Assembly (NCBI GenBank): GCA_003574885.1
Contig: PJFC01000008.1
Span: 62,001-126,000 of the forward strand
Source of the DNA: Geobacter sp.
GTDB lineage: Bacteria; Desulfobacterota; Desulfuromonadia; Geobacterales; Geobacteraceae
Direction: 5' to 3'
Length of the DNA stretch: 64,000 nucleotides
Position 1 is the first letter of the stretch; each line of letters opens with the position of its first letter. Shown here piece by piece: positions 55,814 through 64,000 of this stretch. The position numbers were made by a program, and so were the translations under genes. Below the pieces are notes generated by a model. It was not told the DNA's origin. It was given only the letters and a program-made list of their open reading frames with translations, and did no database searches.

Positions 55814-56305
55814 ATGGGAAGATTCCTGGTAGTATTTGCGCTGGTGACTGTTGCCGGCATGCTGAGTGTGGTTCGTCAACTGCCGGCCGCATTCGCTGAC
55901 AGTGGTATCGAGACGGAGGTCAGGCGGGATATGGAGTCCGCCCTCGATCTGTGGCGGGATGGCCGGTATGCCGATCTATATGAACAGGTGATCCCGACCG
56001 GTAAGCAGAGCAAGGAGACGTTCGTCAGGAAGATGACGATAGCGACACGACGTCCGACCTGCTGCTGGGACAAGGTGCAGGATGTCAGAGTGACGGTTAA
56101 AAACGGGACAACCGCGACGGTTCGGGCCAAACTTGGTTTCGAAGAAGGGGTGGAAGCCGAGTACATTACCCGCACCTTCAAGGTGGTGAAGCAGGGGGAT
56201 GTCTGGCGTTTCAGCCAGGCGGACATCGTCTCCCTTGCCGCGGGCAGCACGAGAAAGAAGTATTTACAGAAGCATCGGAGTAATCATGCGGAGAACAGCA
56301 GGTAA
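55814..56305 (+). CDS. exported hypothetical protein, paralog A
   Basis: Signal peptide; motif RRPTCCWDKVQDVRVTV; GGAGG SD before ATG at 55814. Confidence 0.7.
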   Translation: MGRFLVVFALVTVAGMLSVVRQLPAAFADSGIETEVRRDMESALDLWRDGRYADLYEQVIPTGKQSKETFVRKMTIATRRPTCCWDKVQDVRVTVKNGTTATVRAKLGFEEGVEAEYITRTFKVVKQGDVWRFSQADIVSLAAGSTRKKYLQKHRSNHAENSR

Positions 56306-56783
56306 ATCAATGTGCCCACTGCGGAGGTTGTGGCTGATGACCCTCCTGACGGGTTGTTGTTTTCTTATGACTGCTCCGATGCTTCGGGCCGGTCAGGTAG
56401 ACGATGAAATTGCAGCACGCCAGGGGCTAGAGGAGATTCTTGACCTCTGGCGAGGCGAAGAGTTTGAGACTCTTTCCCTGCGGATCAGCTACTCCGGAGG
56501 AATCAGTCAAGGTTCCTTTCTTGAACGGATTGTCTACGCCAGTCGCGTGCCGGCCTGCTGTTGGGAAAAATTGCAGGATGTCGAGGCTGTATGGCTGGGC
56601 GAGGGAAGGGTTTCAATCAAAGCGCGGGTTGGACTGGAGTCGGGAGGGATCAGCTTCGTGAAACATTCATTTTATCTGGTACGGGAGGATGGGGTCTGGA
56701 AGGTACCGGCTGCCGATATTCTTGCTCTGGCTGCGCCCAACATGCAACGCATTCCGAGAAAAATACCACTTCGACAGGAATGA
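56286..56783 (+). CDS. exported hypothetical protein, paralog B
   Basis: Motif SRVPACCWEKLQDVEAVW; shares domain layout with preceding gene and overlaps its end. Confidence 0.7.
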   Translation: MRRTAGKSMCPLRRLWLMTLLTGCCFLMTAPMLRAGQVDDEIAARQGLEEILDLWRGEEFETLSLRISYSGGISQGSFLERIVYASRVPACCWEKLQDVEAVWLGEGRVSIKARVGLESGGISFVKHSFYLVREDGVWKVPAADILALAAPNMQRIPRKIPLRQE

Positions 56784-56832
56784 GGATAGAGGAGCAGAGG
56801 AGACATTTGGCCATTGACAGTCCGTTTTCTGC

Positions 56833-58983
56833 CTACAGTTCCTTCTCCGCCACCGGCAGTGCGACGAAAAAAGAACTCCCCTTCCCCAGCTCGCTTTCGA
56901 CCCAGACCTTCCCCTGGTGGGTGTGGACTATCTCCCTGACCAGGGACAGCCCAAGCCCGGTTCCGCCGATTGTCCGGCGGTCCGTATTGTCCAAACGGTA
57001 GAACTTTTCGAATATTCGCTCCAACTCCTCCGCCGGAATCCCTATTCCCTCGTCGCTCACACTGACAACGACCATATCCCCCTCGGGACGGGCGGCAATG
57101 GTGACGGTGCCCCCATAGGGCGAATATTTGATGGCGTTGGAAATGAGATTGGTGAATACGTGGTACAGTTGTCCGCTGTCACCACGCACTTTCGACAGGT
57201 CGGCGGGGCAATCGATAATGAGGTTATGTTTTTGCGAGGTTGAATGGAACAGGGAGACCGCCTCTTCCAGGATCTCTCTGATGTCCAGCGGCATGAAAAT
57301 GAAGGAGTGGTTCTGGGCACGGAGGCGTTGCAGGTCGAGAAAGTTTCCGATCAGTTCGTTAAGCCGCATCGCTTCACGCTGCATGGTGCCGAGGTAGGTT
57401 TCCTGTTCCTGCCGAGGTACCTCATTCTCTATCATGAACTCCGTAAAACCGAGTATGGCGGTCAGGGGGGTGCGCATTTCGTGGCTCACCGCGGAAACCA
57501 TTTCGTCCTTGAGCCGCTCCATATCCTTGTGTTCCGTGATGTCTACGGCAATCTCCATCCGCACCAGCTGCCCGTTGACCCAGCGGATCGCCTTGTCGGT
57601 GCACTGGTACCATCTGCCGGTCCTGGTATTCTGGAGTTCCCATATACAAGGGGGGAGCGGTTCCCCATTCTGCACCAGACGGTCATTGGTGCAGAAGTCG
57701 CAGGGTTTGGTCTGCCCCGCCTGCAGCATTTCGTAGCAGAGTTTGTTCTGCCAGTCGCTGCCGAAAATGGAGGTGGCGTAGTTGTTCATGTAGATAAGCC
57801 GGTAGCTCTCCATGTCGGCGACATAGACGATGGCATTGAGGGAGTCAAAAATCGTGCTGATCTGGCTGAACTGGGTCAGCAGGCTGGTTTCGGCCTGCAA
57901 CCGCTCGGTTACATCGTTGGCCAGCACCAGTTTTGCCGCCTTGCCGTCGAAGGATAACGTATGAGAGGTGATTTCCACATCAATCACCATGCCATCTTTT
58001 TTCCGGTGCCGCCAGTACCCGGACTTGCCAAATCCGGGGGAAACCTGTGTAATGCTGCCAAGGAGTCGGGGGATATCTTCGGCAGGACGTATATCCTTGA
58101 TGGTCATGGCAAAGAACTCTTCCCGGGAATAGCCGTAGTGGATGACGGCCGCATCATTCACCGCAAGGAAGGCGAGGGTTTCCAGGTCGTAGACCCACAT
58201 GGGGTGCGGGTTGCTCTCAAACAGGAGACGGTAGCGCGCTTCCGCCGCCTGCAGATCGTCAACTCGCTGCATTCGCTCCAGTTCCGCAGCTGCCCGCACG
58301 GCGAAAATCCGGAACATCGCTTCTGCCTCGTTTTTCGATTCGAACGGCCGGCAGTTCAGGATAGACATAACCCCCATGACCCGCCCATCGGCATCCCGCA
58401 AGGGGGTACCGATGTAGCTTTCCACTCCCATGCCAACCAGCAGGTGGTCCTGGGGGAATTGCGCAGATGCCCCTGCAGGGTGAAAGCACATCTTCCCTTC
58501 GCCACTGACCACGTCCGCGCAGGGGGTCCCGGCCAGATCGTACTCGAAGTTCTCCATGGGGTTTCCCTTGCCGAACACGGCGATGGTTTTCACCTTCGTC
58601 ATTCCTTCGCCGGTCAGGTTGCCGACCAGTACATAATCGACGTTCAGAAGCTCCGCCAGCTTCCGGACGAGGGATTGAAAGAAAGCCTCACCGGTCGCCG
58701 CCGATACCCCCTGGACAACTTCAAGCAGTTTGTCGTCCTTGCGCTGCAGGGCGCTCACATAGCGATGAACGATAAAATAGAGCAGGATGGCGGTTACGGC
58801 GGTGAACAGCCACCCCTTTATAATCGAAAGCCGGGTTATGGTGATCGGGTCCGTGAACAGCAGGTGAAGCGCCTCGTCGGAAAGCAGGATCCAGAGGCCG
58901 GCTATGACGGCGTAAAACGCTGCTATCTTAAGAGGGATCAGGGGGCCGTAGTTTTTATTCAGGACAGACGAGCGTTTTCCCAT
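56833..58983 (-). CDS. membrane sensor histidine kinase with GAF and PAS domains
   Basis: TM segments, PAS/GAF regions, H-box [21 protein letters not shown]-box [12 protein letters not shown]-box. Confidence 0.93.
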   Translation of the reverse strand: MGKRSSVLNKNYGPLIPLKIAAFYAVIAGLWILLSDEALHLLFTDPITITRLSIIKGWLFTAVTAILLYFIVHRYVSALQRKDDKLLEVVQGVSAATGEAFFQSLVRKLAELLNVDYVLVGNLTGEGMTKVKTIAVFGKGNPMENFEYDLAGTPCADVVSGEGKMCFHPAGASAQFPQDHLLVGMGVESYIGTPLRDADGRVMGVMSILNCRPFESKNEAEAMFRIFAVRAAAELERMQRVDDLQAAEARYRLLFESNPHPMWVYDLETLAFLAVNDAAVIHYGYSREEFFAMTIKDIRPAEDIPRLLGSITQVSPGFGKSGYWRHRKKDGMVIDVEITSHTLSFDGKAAKLVLANDVTERLQAETSLLTQFSQISTIFDSLNAIVYVADMESYRLIYMNNYATSIFGSDWQNKLCYEMLQAGQTKPCDFCTNDRLVQNGEPLPPCIWELQNTRTGRWYQCTDKAIRWVNGQLVRMEIAVDITEHKDMERLKDEMVSAVSHEMRTPLTAILGFTEFMIENEVPRQEQETYLGTMQREAMRLNELIGNFLDLQRLRAQNHSFIFMPLDIREILEEAVSLFHSTSQKHNLIIDCPADLSKVRGDSGQLYHVFTNLISNAIKYSPYGGTVTIAARPEGDMVVVSVSDEGIGIPAEELERIFEKFYRLDNTDRRTIGGTGLGLSLVREIVHTHQGKVWVESELGKGSSFFVALPVAEKEL

Positions 58984-59113
58984 GCTACGTTTTTTCTCCT
59001 TGCGAAAGCTGATGCTGTCTTTCAGGATAGAGACCAGCCGGATTCCGGATAATGATCAAACCAAGGTATTCTACCAAATAGATAGCGGGTTGTCAGCTCC
59101 CCCTCTAAAACAA

Positions 59114-59175
59114 CGGTGGCAATGGACACCTCTGAAGGTGTCCTGGCTCCCGCTCGCAAGACCGGTGGCAATGGA
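59114..59175 (+). promoter_or_regulatory. direct-repeat/hairpin module upstream of U32 peptidase
   Basis: CGGTGGCAATGGA at 59114-59126 and 59163-59175; GGACACC-tctgaa-GGTGTCC hairpin between. Confidence 0.45.
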
Positions 59176-59212
59176 ACTTGACGCAAATTTTTGCATCAGG
59201 TAGTGTGAAGAG

Positions 59213-61609
59213 ATGTCACGTATCGCAAACGAACTGAAAAAACCGGAGCTCCTCTCTCCAGCGGGCTCACTGGAAGCATTCTTCGCCGCCATGGAAAAGG
59301 GGGCGGATGCCGTCTATGCCGGGCTCAGGGAATTCTCCGCCCGTGCCAAGGCGAAGAACTTCACCCTATACGAGATGGAGCGGCTCACCGCCTACGCCCA
59401 CTCCCTCTCCCGCCGGGTATATGTCACGCTTAATACACTGGTCAAGGAACAGGAGCTTCCCCAGCTGGTTGAGACCCTGGCTGCCCTCGAAACCATGGGG
59501 ACGGACGGTGTGATCCTCCAGGATATGGCGGTGGCCCGCCTCATCCGCCGGCACTTCCCCTCTATACCGCTCCACGCCTCTACCCAGATGACCATCCACA
59601 ACTCCCTCGGCGTCCGTCAACTGGAAGAGCTCGGCTTCGAGCGGGTGGTGCTCGCACGGGAACTCCATATCGACGAGATTGCAGCCATCGCACGGCAGAG
59701 CAAGGCCGAGATCGAATGTTTCATCCACGGCGCCCTCTGTTTCTCCATCTCGGGACAATGCTACTTTTCCTCCTTCCTTGGCGGCCACAGCGGCAACCGG
59801 GGACGCTGCGCCCAACCGTGCCGACGTCAGTACACCTACCGGGGGAAGGAGGGGTACTACTTTTCCACCAACGACTTTTCCTCCATCGACATGCTCCCCC
59901 AACTCGTGGATGCGGGTGTCGCCTCCCTGAAGATCGAGGGGCGGATGAAATCGGCCGAGTACGTTGCGAGCGTCATCGGTGCCTACCGGCTCGTCCTTGA
60001 TGCCCCTCCCCACCGGCGCGACGAGGCGATAGCCGGGGCCAAGGAGCTCCTGAAACTCTCCTTCGGTCGGGTTCCCACCAAGGGGTTCCTTGCCTCCCAC
60101 CAGCCGACCGACATTGCCACGCCGTCCCTCAAGGGGGCCACCGGCCGCTTTCTCGGCGAGATCCGCACCATTCAGGGGGACCGGATCAGTTTCGAGACCC
60201 GGGACCGGCTTCACGTGGGTGACCGGATTCGGGTCCAGCCCAAGAGCGACATGGCGGGGCGCGCCTTTACCATCAAAGAGTTGTATGCCGGACGGCAGCA
60301 GGTGAAGAATGTCCGGGAAAAAACCGTCGTCAGCACCGTCTCCCCCTTCCCCGTCAAGGTAGGGGACACGGTCTTCAAAGTCTCCTCGGAAACTGCCTTC
60401 ACCATGAGCGAGAGCGCCTGCAGAAAGCGGCTGGAGGGGGTGAAGGGGGGAAAGCTCCCCTGCGATCTCGATCTCTCGTTCGGCGGTGAGGTCCTGCGGA
60501 TTACAGGAAGGGTGGCGGGGTGCGAGATAAGCGAGGAGTATCCCCTCGGTACTCTGGAGCCGGCCCGCTCCAGCGACATGGCCGGCGTGCTTCGTGCCCA
60601 GTTCTCCCGTAGCGGTGATACCCCCTTCGAACTGCGAAACCTCTCGGCGCCCGGCTTTCCAAACGTACTTATCCCCCCTGCCCGGCTCAAGGATATTCGC
60701 CGCCAGTTCTACCAGACCCTTGCGGAACGTGTGCTTCCCGACCTGCAGAAGCGGCGGACAGCCACGAAACGGGCCGCTCTGGCCGAACTGGTCAAGGCGC
60801 GACCGGTAGGGAATTCCCGGCGGAGCGAACTCATCATTCGCCTGGAGTACCTGCGGGATTACCATCTGCTCCACCGGGAGGGGGTGGATGTCATCAGCCT
60901 CCCCGTCTCACGGGCCAACCTCCACCAGCTGCCGCTCTGTGTCCGGAAACTGAGAGGGAGGGAAGAGCAGGTGCTCTGGCGTCTCCCCTTCATCATCTTC
61001 GATGAGGACCTCCCCTTCTACCGGCAGGGGGTGGAGCAGATCATTGCGGCCGGCTTCCGTCGCTTCGAAGCGGCCAACATCTCCCACTTCCCCCTCCTCA
61101 GGGAGGCGGGGAGCGGCCTGGCGGAGGCGGCTTCGCTGGAGGTATCCACCGACTACCGGCTCTTCTCCCTCAACAGCCAGGCGCTCCTTTCCTGGCAGGA
61201 GCTGGGAGCGGTAGCGGCCACCCTCTATATCGAAGACGATGCTGAGAACATGACGGAACTCCTGGCTGCGGACCTTGCCATCGGCCGGCGGGTGCTGGTG
61301 TACGGCGGTGTGCCTGCCATCACCTCGAAGATCGCCATCCGGAGCATCAAGAGCGATGTCCCGGTTCTTTCCGACCGGGGGGATGGATACGAGGTGACGA
61401 TGAAAGACGGCCTGACGGTGGTTACCCCGACCCGTCGCTTCTCCCTCACCGCGTTTCGTGGGCGGCTGCTGGAGATGGGATGCGCCAGCTTCATCATCGA
61501 CCTCTCCGGTGTTCCCCAGGATCAGTGGCCCCGCATTCTGGAGGCATTCGGACGGGGGCAGGAGATCGCGGGAACGTCGGAGTTCAACTTCACCATGGGA
61601 CTTGTTTAG
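59213..61609 (+). CDS. peptidase U32 family protein with C-terminal DUF3656-type domain (RlhA-like)
   Basis: ELLSPAGSLEAFFAAMEKGADAVYAGL; ECFIHGALCFSISGQCYFSSFLGGHSGNRGRCAQPCRR. Confidence 0.92.
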   Translation: MSRIANELKKPELLSPAGSLEAFFAAMEKGADAVYAGLREFSARAKAKNFTLYEMERLTAYAHSLSRRVYVTLNTLVKEQELPQLVETLAALETMGTDGVILQDMAVARLIRRHFPSIPLHASTQMTIHNSLGVRQLEELGFERVVLARELHIDEIAAIARQSKAEIECFIHGALCFSISGQCYFSSFLGGHSGNRGRCAQPCRRQYTYRGKEGYYFSTNDFSSIDMLPQLVDAGVASLKIEGRMKSAEYVASVIGAYRLVLDAPPHRRDEAIAGAKELLKLSFGRVPTKGFLASHQPTDIATPSLKGATGRFLGEIRTIQGDRISFETRDRLHVGDRIRVQPKSDMAGRAFTIKELYAGRQQVKNVREKTVVSTVSPFPVKVGDTVFKVSSETAFTMSESACRKRLEGVKGGKLPCDLDLSFGGEVLRITGRVAGCEISEEYPLGTLEPARSSDMAGVLRAQFSRSGDTPFELRNLSAPGFPNVLIPPARLKDIRRQFYQTLAERVLPDLQKRRTATKRAALAELVKARPVGNSRRSELIIRLEYLRDYHLLHREGVDVISLPVSRANLHQLPLCVRKLRGREEQVLWRLPFIIFDEDLPFYRQGVEQIIAAGFRRFEAANISHFPLLREAGSGLAEAASLEVSTDYRLFSLNSQALLSWQELGAVAATLYIEDDAENMTELLAADLAIGRRVLVYGGVPAITSKIAIRSIKSDVPVLSDRGDGYEVTMKDGLTVVTPTRRFSLTAFRGRLLEMGCASFIIDLSGVPQDQWPRILEAFGRGQEIAGTSEFNFTMGLV

Positions 61610-61616
61610 AAAAACA

Positions 61617-61725
61617 GTTCAAGGTTCAACGTTCAAGGTTCGAGGTTTCGGAGGACAGAAGTGGGTATTTTTGACCGGTTGAACAGCAGCATGAAGATCC
61701 CTGGGCTCAAGGAACGGCTGGTGCG
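61617..61725. repeat. (GTTCAAG)n-type heptad repeat, free-standing intergenic copy
   Basis: cagttcaaggttcaacgttcaaggttcgaggttt … ggttgaacagcag. Confidence 0.7.
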
Positions 61726-61740
61726 ACCGGGGGTCTGGTT

Positions 61741-62616
61741 GTGAGCGATTATCTGGTAAGAATCATCAGCAGGTCCGGCAGCTTCCGTGCCCTGGCCTGC
61801 GTCAGCACGGAACTGGTCAGGGAGGGATGCCGCCGCCATGAAACCCTCCCCACGGCGTCGGCCGCTCTGGGACGGGCACTAACCGGCGGTGTGCTCATGG
61901 GGGCACTCCTCAAGACCGGTCAGCGAGTGGGGCTCAAATTCGAGGGGAACGGGCCGATCCGGAAGATTCTCGTAGAGGCGGAGAGTAATGGCGCGGTACG
62001 AGGGTGCGTTGGCTTGCCATCCATCGATCTTCCTCTCCGGGATGGCAGACTCGACGTGGCGGGGGCTCTGGGGCGTGCCGGCCTTCTCACTGTCACCAAG
62101 GATCTGCGGCTGAAGGAACCGTACCATGGCACAGTGCAGCTCTATTCGAGCGAGATCGCCGAGGACCTGGCTTATTACCTGACCGATTCGGAACAGGTAC
62201 CATCTGCGGTCGGGCTGGGGGTTTACCTGGAGCCGGATGGAAGCGTGGCTGCAGCGGGGGGCTTCCTGATACAGGCCCTTCCCCCTCAGGACGATGCTGC
62301 CATCGACCGGCTCATGGGGCGAATTGCCGAACTCACCACACTGTCAGAGCTCCTGCGCCAGGGTGAATCGCCGGAACAGCTCCTGGAAAGGCTGTTCGAG
62401 GGGATCCCCTACGACACACTGGAAAAGCGGGCGGTGGCCTTTGACTGTTCCTGCAGTCGGGAAAAGATCGAGCGAGTGCTCATCTCACTCGGCCGGGAAG
62501 AACTGGCCAACATGCTGGAAACCCAAGGGGAGGCGGAAGTGACCTGCGAGTTCTGCCGGGAGCTGTATCACTTCGATCACACCGAACTGGAGAAGTTGTT
62601 GGCGGGTTTTGCGTGA
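61741..62616 (+). CDS. hslO: Hsp33 redox-regulated chaperone
   Basis: C-terminal zinc-cysteine motif FDCSCS…[25 protein letters not shown] start. Confidence 0.93.
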   Translation: MSDYLVRIISRSGSFRALACVSTELVREGCRRHETLPTASAALGRALTGGVLMGALLKTGQRVGLKFEGNGPIRKILVEAESNGAVRGCVGLPSIDLPLRDGRLDVAGALGRAGLLTVTKDLRLKEPYHGTVQLYSSEIAEDLAYYLTDSEQVPSAVGLGVYLEPDGSVAAAGGFLIQALPPQDDAAIDRLMGRIAELTTLSELLRQGESPEQLLERLFEGIPYDTLEKRAVAFDCSCSREKIERVLISLGREELANMLETQGEAEVTCEFCRELYHFDHTELEKLLAGFA

Positions 62617-62685
62617 TGTTCTCCCGGATATTTGGAGAATCAAACGAGTCAATCCGGGGAAAACGGCGCGCCATTTTACGGCACA

Positions 62686-62904
62686 TCAACTGCCTGCAAT
62701 GATCTCACGAGCCTTTTCTATCTGATTGGGGAACAAGTCCTGGGGAACTTTTTCTCTTCCCACTGCTTTGAAAATCGTGAAGCGGGCGCAATCCGTGTAA
62801 TCCCCATTACAGTATCTGAGCTTGATTACCTCCGCAGTGGAGGGCATGTTCTGCATCTTGTCGTTGAAAAAAATGCAGGTCTTAAGAAGTTCACAGTCAG
62901 TCAT
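62686..62904 (-). CDS. small cysteine-containing hypothetical protein
   Basis: MTDCELLKTCIFFNDKMQN…LRYCNGDYTDCARF; SD before ATG. Confidence 0.65.
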   Translation of the reverse strand: MTDCELLKTCIFFNDKMQNMPSTAEVIKLRYCNGDYTDCARFTIFKAVGREKVPQDLFPNQIEKAREIIAGS

Positions 62905-63257
62905 GGTACTCTCCTTTTTTGCGTTTGAAAGACGGTTATATCCTTCGCTGATGCTAGCATATTTCACACTATAATGGGTGGGAATGTTATCTGCAACTAA
63001 TAATTATCTCATGAAATTGGCATCTTGTACCCCTGTTTTGGTCGAAAACTGATTGTGCGCACTGCGTTTCCAATGTGAAAACTCAGCCGGAAACTACTCA
63101 TTGATGTGGAGTAATCAGGTTTCGAGTCAGTAACTATATTGAACGAGAGAACGGCCTTGAATCGGTGCAATGGTGGTTGTGACAGGTTGGTGGCCGAAGG
63201 CGAGGGCGGTTCAGGCGCAATGAGCGTAATGCCTGGCTTGGATGGAGTCCATTGTCT

Positions 63258-63812
63258 ATGAATCAACTGTCTGGAGCGGATTGGCATTTCGCGGGACTCA
63301 TTCTGGTTATCGTCTTGGCTGCCGTCCATGGCCGTATCGGCACAGCCGGCCCCTTTTGGCAGATCCTTTACGCCCTTCCCGCCACCTTGCTCCATGAGCT
63401 CTCCCATCTGGTTGTCGCCTTCGTCACCGGTGGCCGCCCTACGGGCTTCAGCATCATCCCGACCCCCCGGTTCGCCACGTTGGCGGACGGTACGGTGCGC
63501 CGCGGCTGGGTGCTCGGCTCCGTGACCATCCGCAATGCCGGCCCCCTCGCCTCCCTACCCACTGGCCTGGCACCGCTTCTTCTCATTCCCGTAGCCTGGT
63601 TTCTCTACCATCACTGGTTCGCCTGGTTTCCCGCCGACCTGTATCATACCCTCTGTCTCCACCTGACAGTCTACCTTTTCGTGGCCGGTGCGGTCCCCTC
63701 AACCCAGGACCTCCTGGTCGCCTTTTCAAACCTCACCGGGGTAGCGATTTACGGTACGCTGATGGCCCTTTGCTGGGTCTGGCGCGTTGAACTGGTGTCG
63801 CTGTTCTCCTGA
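63258..63812 (+). CDS. integral membrane protein with HExxH motif (M50-like)
   Basis: LLHELSHLVVAFVTGGRPTGFSIIP in TM context. Confidence 0.65.
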   Translation: MNQLSGADWHFAGLILVIVLAAVHGRIGTAGPFWQILYALPATLLHELSHLVVAFVTGGRPTGFSIIPTPRFATLADGTVRRGWVLGSVTIRNAGPLASLPTGLAPLLLIPVAWFLYHHWFAWFPADLYHTLCLHLTVYLFVAGAVPSTQDLLVAFSNLTGVAIYGTLMALCWVWRVELVSLFS

Positions 63813-63837
63813 CACGTGACTTCCGGAGGAATCGCCC

Positions 63838-64000
63838 ATGCTGCCATTTCCCCAGTTCCCTCTGACTATTTTCTACGACGGCGCCTGTCGCGTCTGTGCC
63901 GCCGAGATGTCCATCTATCGTATACGTAACCGGGCATCCCGACTGGTATTCGTTGACATCAGCGATCCTGGCTTCGGGCCGGAACGCAATGGCATATCCC
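63838..64000 (+). CDS. DCC-family (DUF393) thiol-disulfide oxidoreductase-like protein, truncated by window end
   Basis: MLPFPQFPLTIFYDGACRVCAAEMSIYRIRNR…. Confidence 0.8.
   Translation, partial: MLPFPQFPLTIFYDGACRVCAAEMSIYRIRNRASRLVFVDISDPGFGPERNGIS

Noticed and set aside
57961-59052. 363-aa plus-strand ORF opposite the histidine kinase
   Set aside because: Shadow ORF of a well-supported GAF/PAS kinase.
59366-60874. 502-aa antisense ORF opposite the U32 peptidase
   Set aside because: High-GC shadow frame; the plus-strand frame carries clear U32 motifs.
1-64000. Prophage, integron, restriction or defence island
   Set aside because: No integrase, phage structural, methylase or known defence genes recognised; no tRNA or rRNA genes seen either.

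Overview
The window is about 64 kb and looks like a Geobacteraceae-type deltaproteobacterial chromosome. This placement rests on gene content and style; no database search was run. The centre is a roughly 22 kb, minus-strand anaerobic cobalamin biosynthesis and cobalt-uptake locus (about 23.3-45.1 kb). It sits behind a cobalamin riboswitch and includes a ThiC-like gene best read as BzaF, plus a CobJ/CbiH-CobQ fusion. Left of it lie SulP and SNF transporters, an alanine-type aminotransferase, glpK/glpD, pssA, a metH/metF-like fusion and a znu-nikR cluster. Right of it lie engB, a [FeFe]-hydrogenase-domain sigma-54 activator, M16 and transglutaminase proteins, an RCC1-repeat lipoprotein, DAHP synthase, a PAS/GAF histidine kinase, a U32 peptidase and hslO. 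The strongest non-routine signals are: (1) two unannotated leader-peptide attenuators, one aromatic-rich before DAHP synthase and one alanine-rich before an aminotransferase, both possibly leaderless; (2) four 18-bp palindromes flanking the hydrogenase-like sigma-54 activator, plus a near-consensus -24/-12 promoter before an adjacent ribbon-helix-helix gene; (3) degenerate heptad/hairpin repeats that fill the cob intergenic gaps and also appear in frame inside cobJ-cobQ, cobQ, cbiD and the CbiM signal peptide; (4) a riboswitch terminator whose 3' arm also appears to hold the cobU Shine-Dalgarno.
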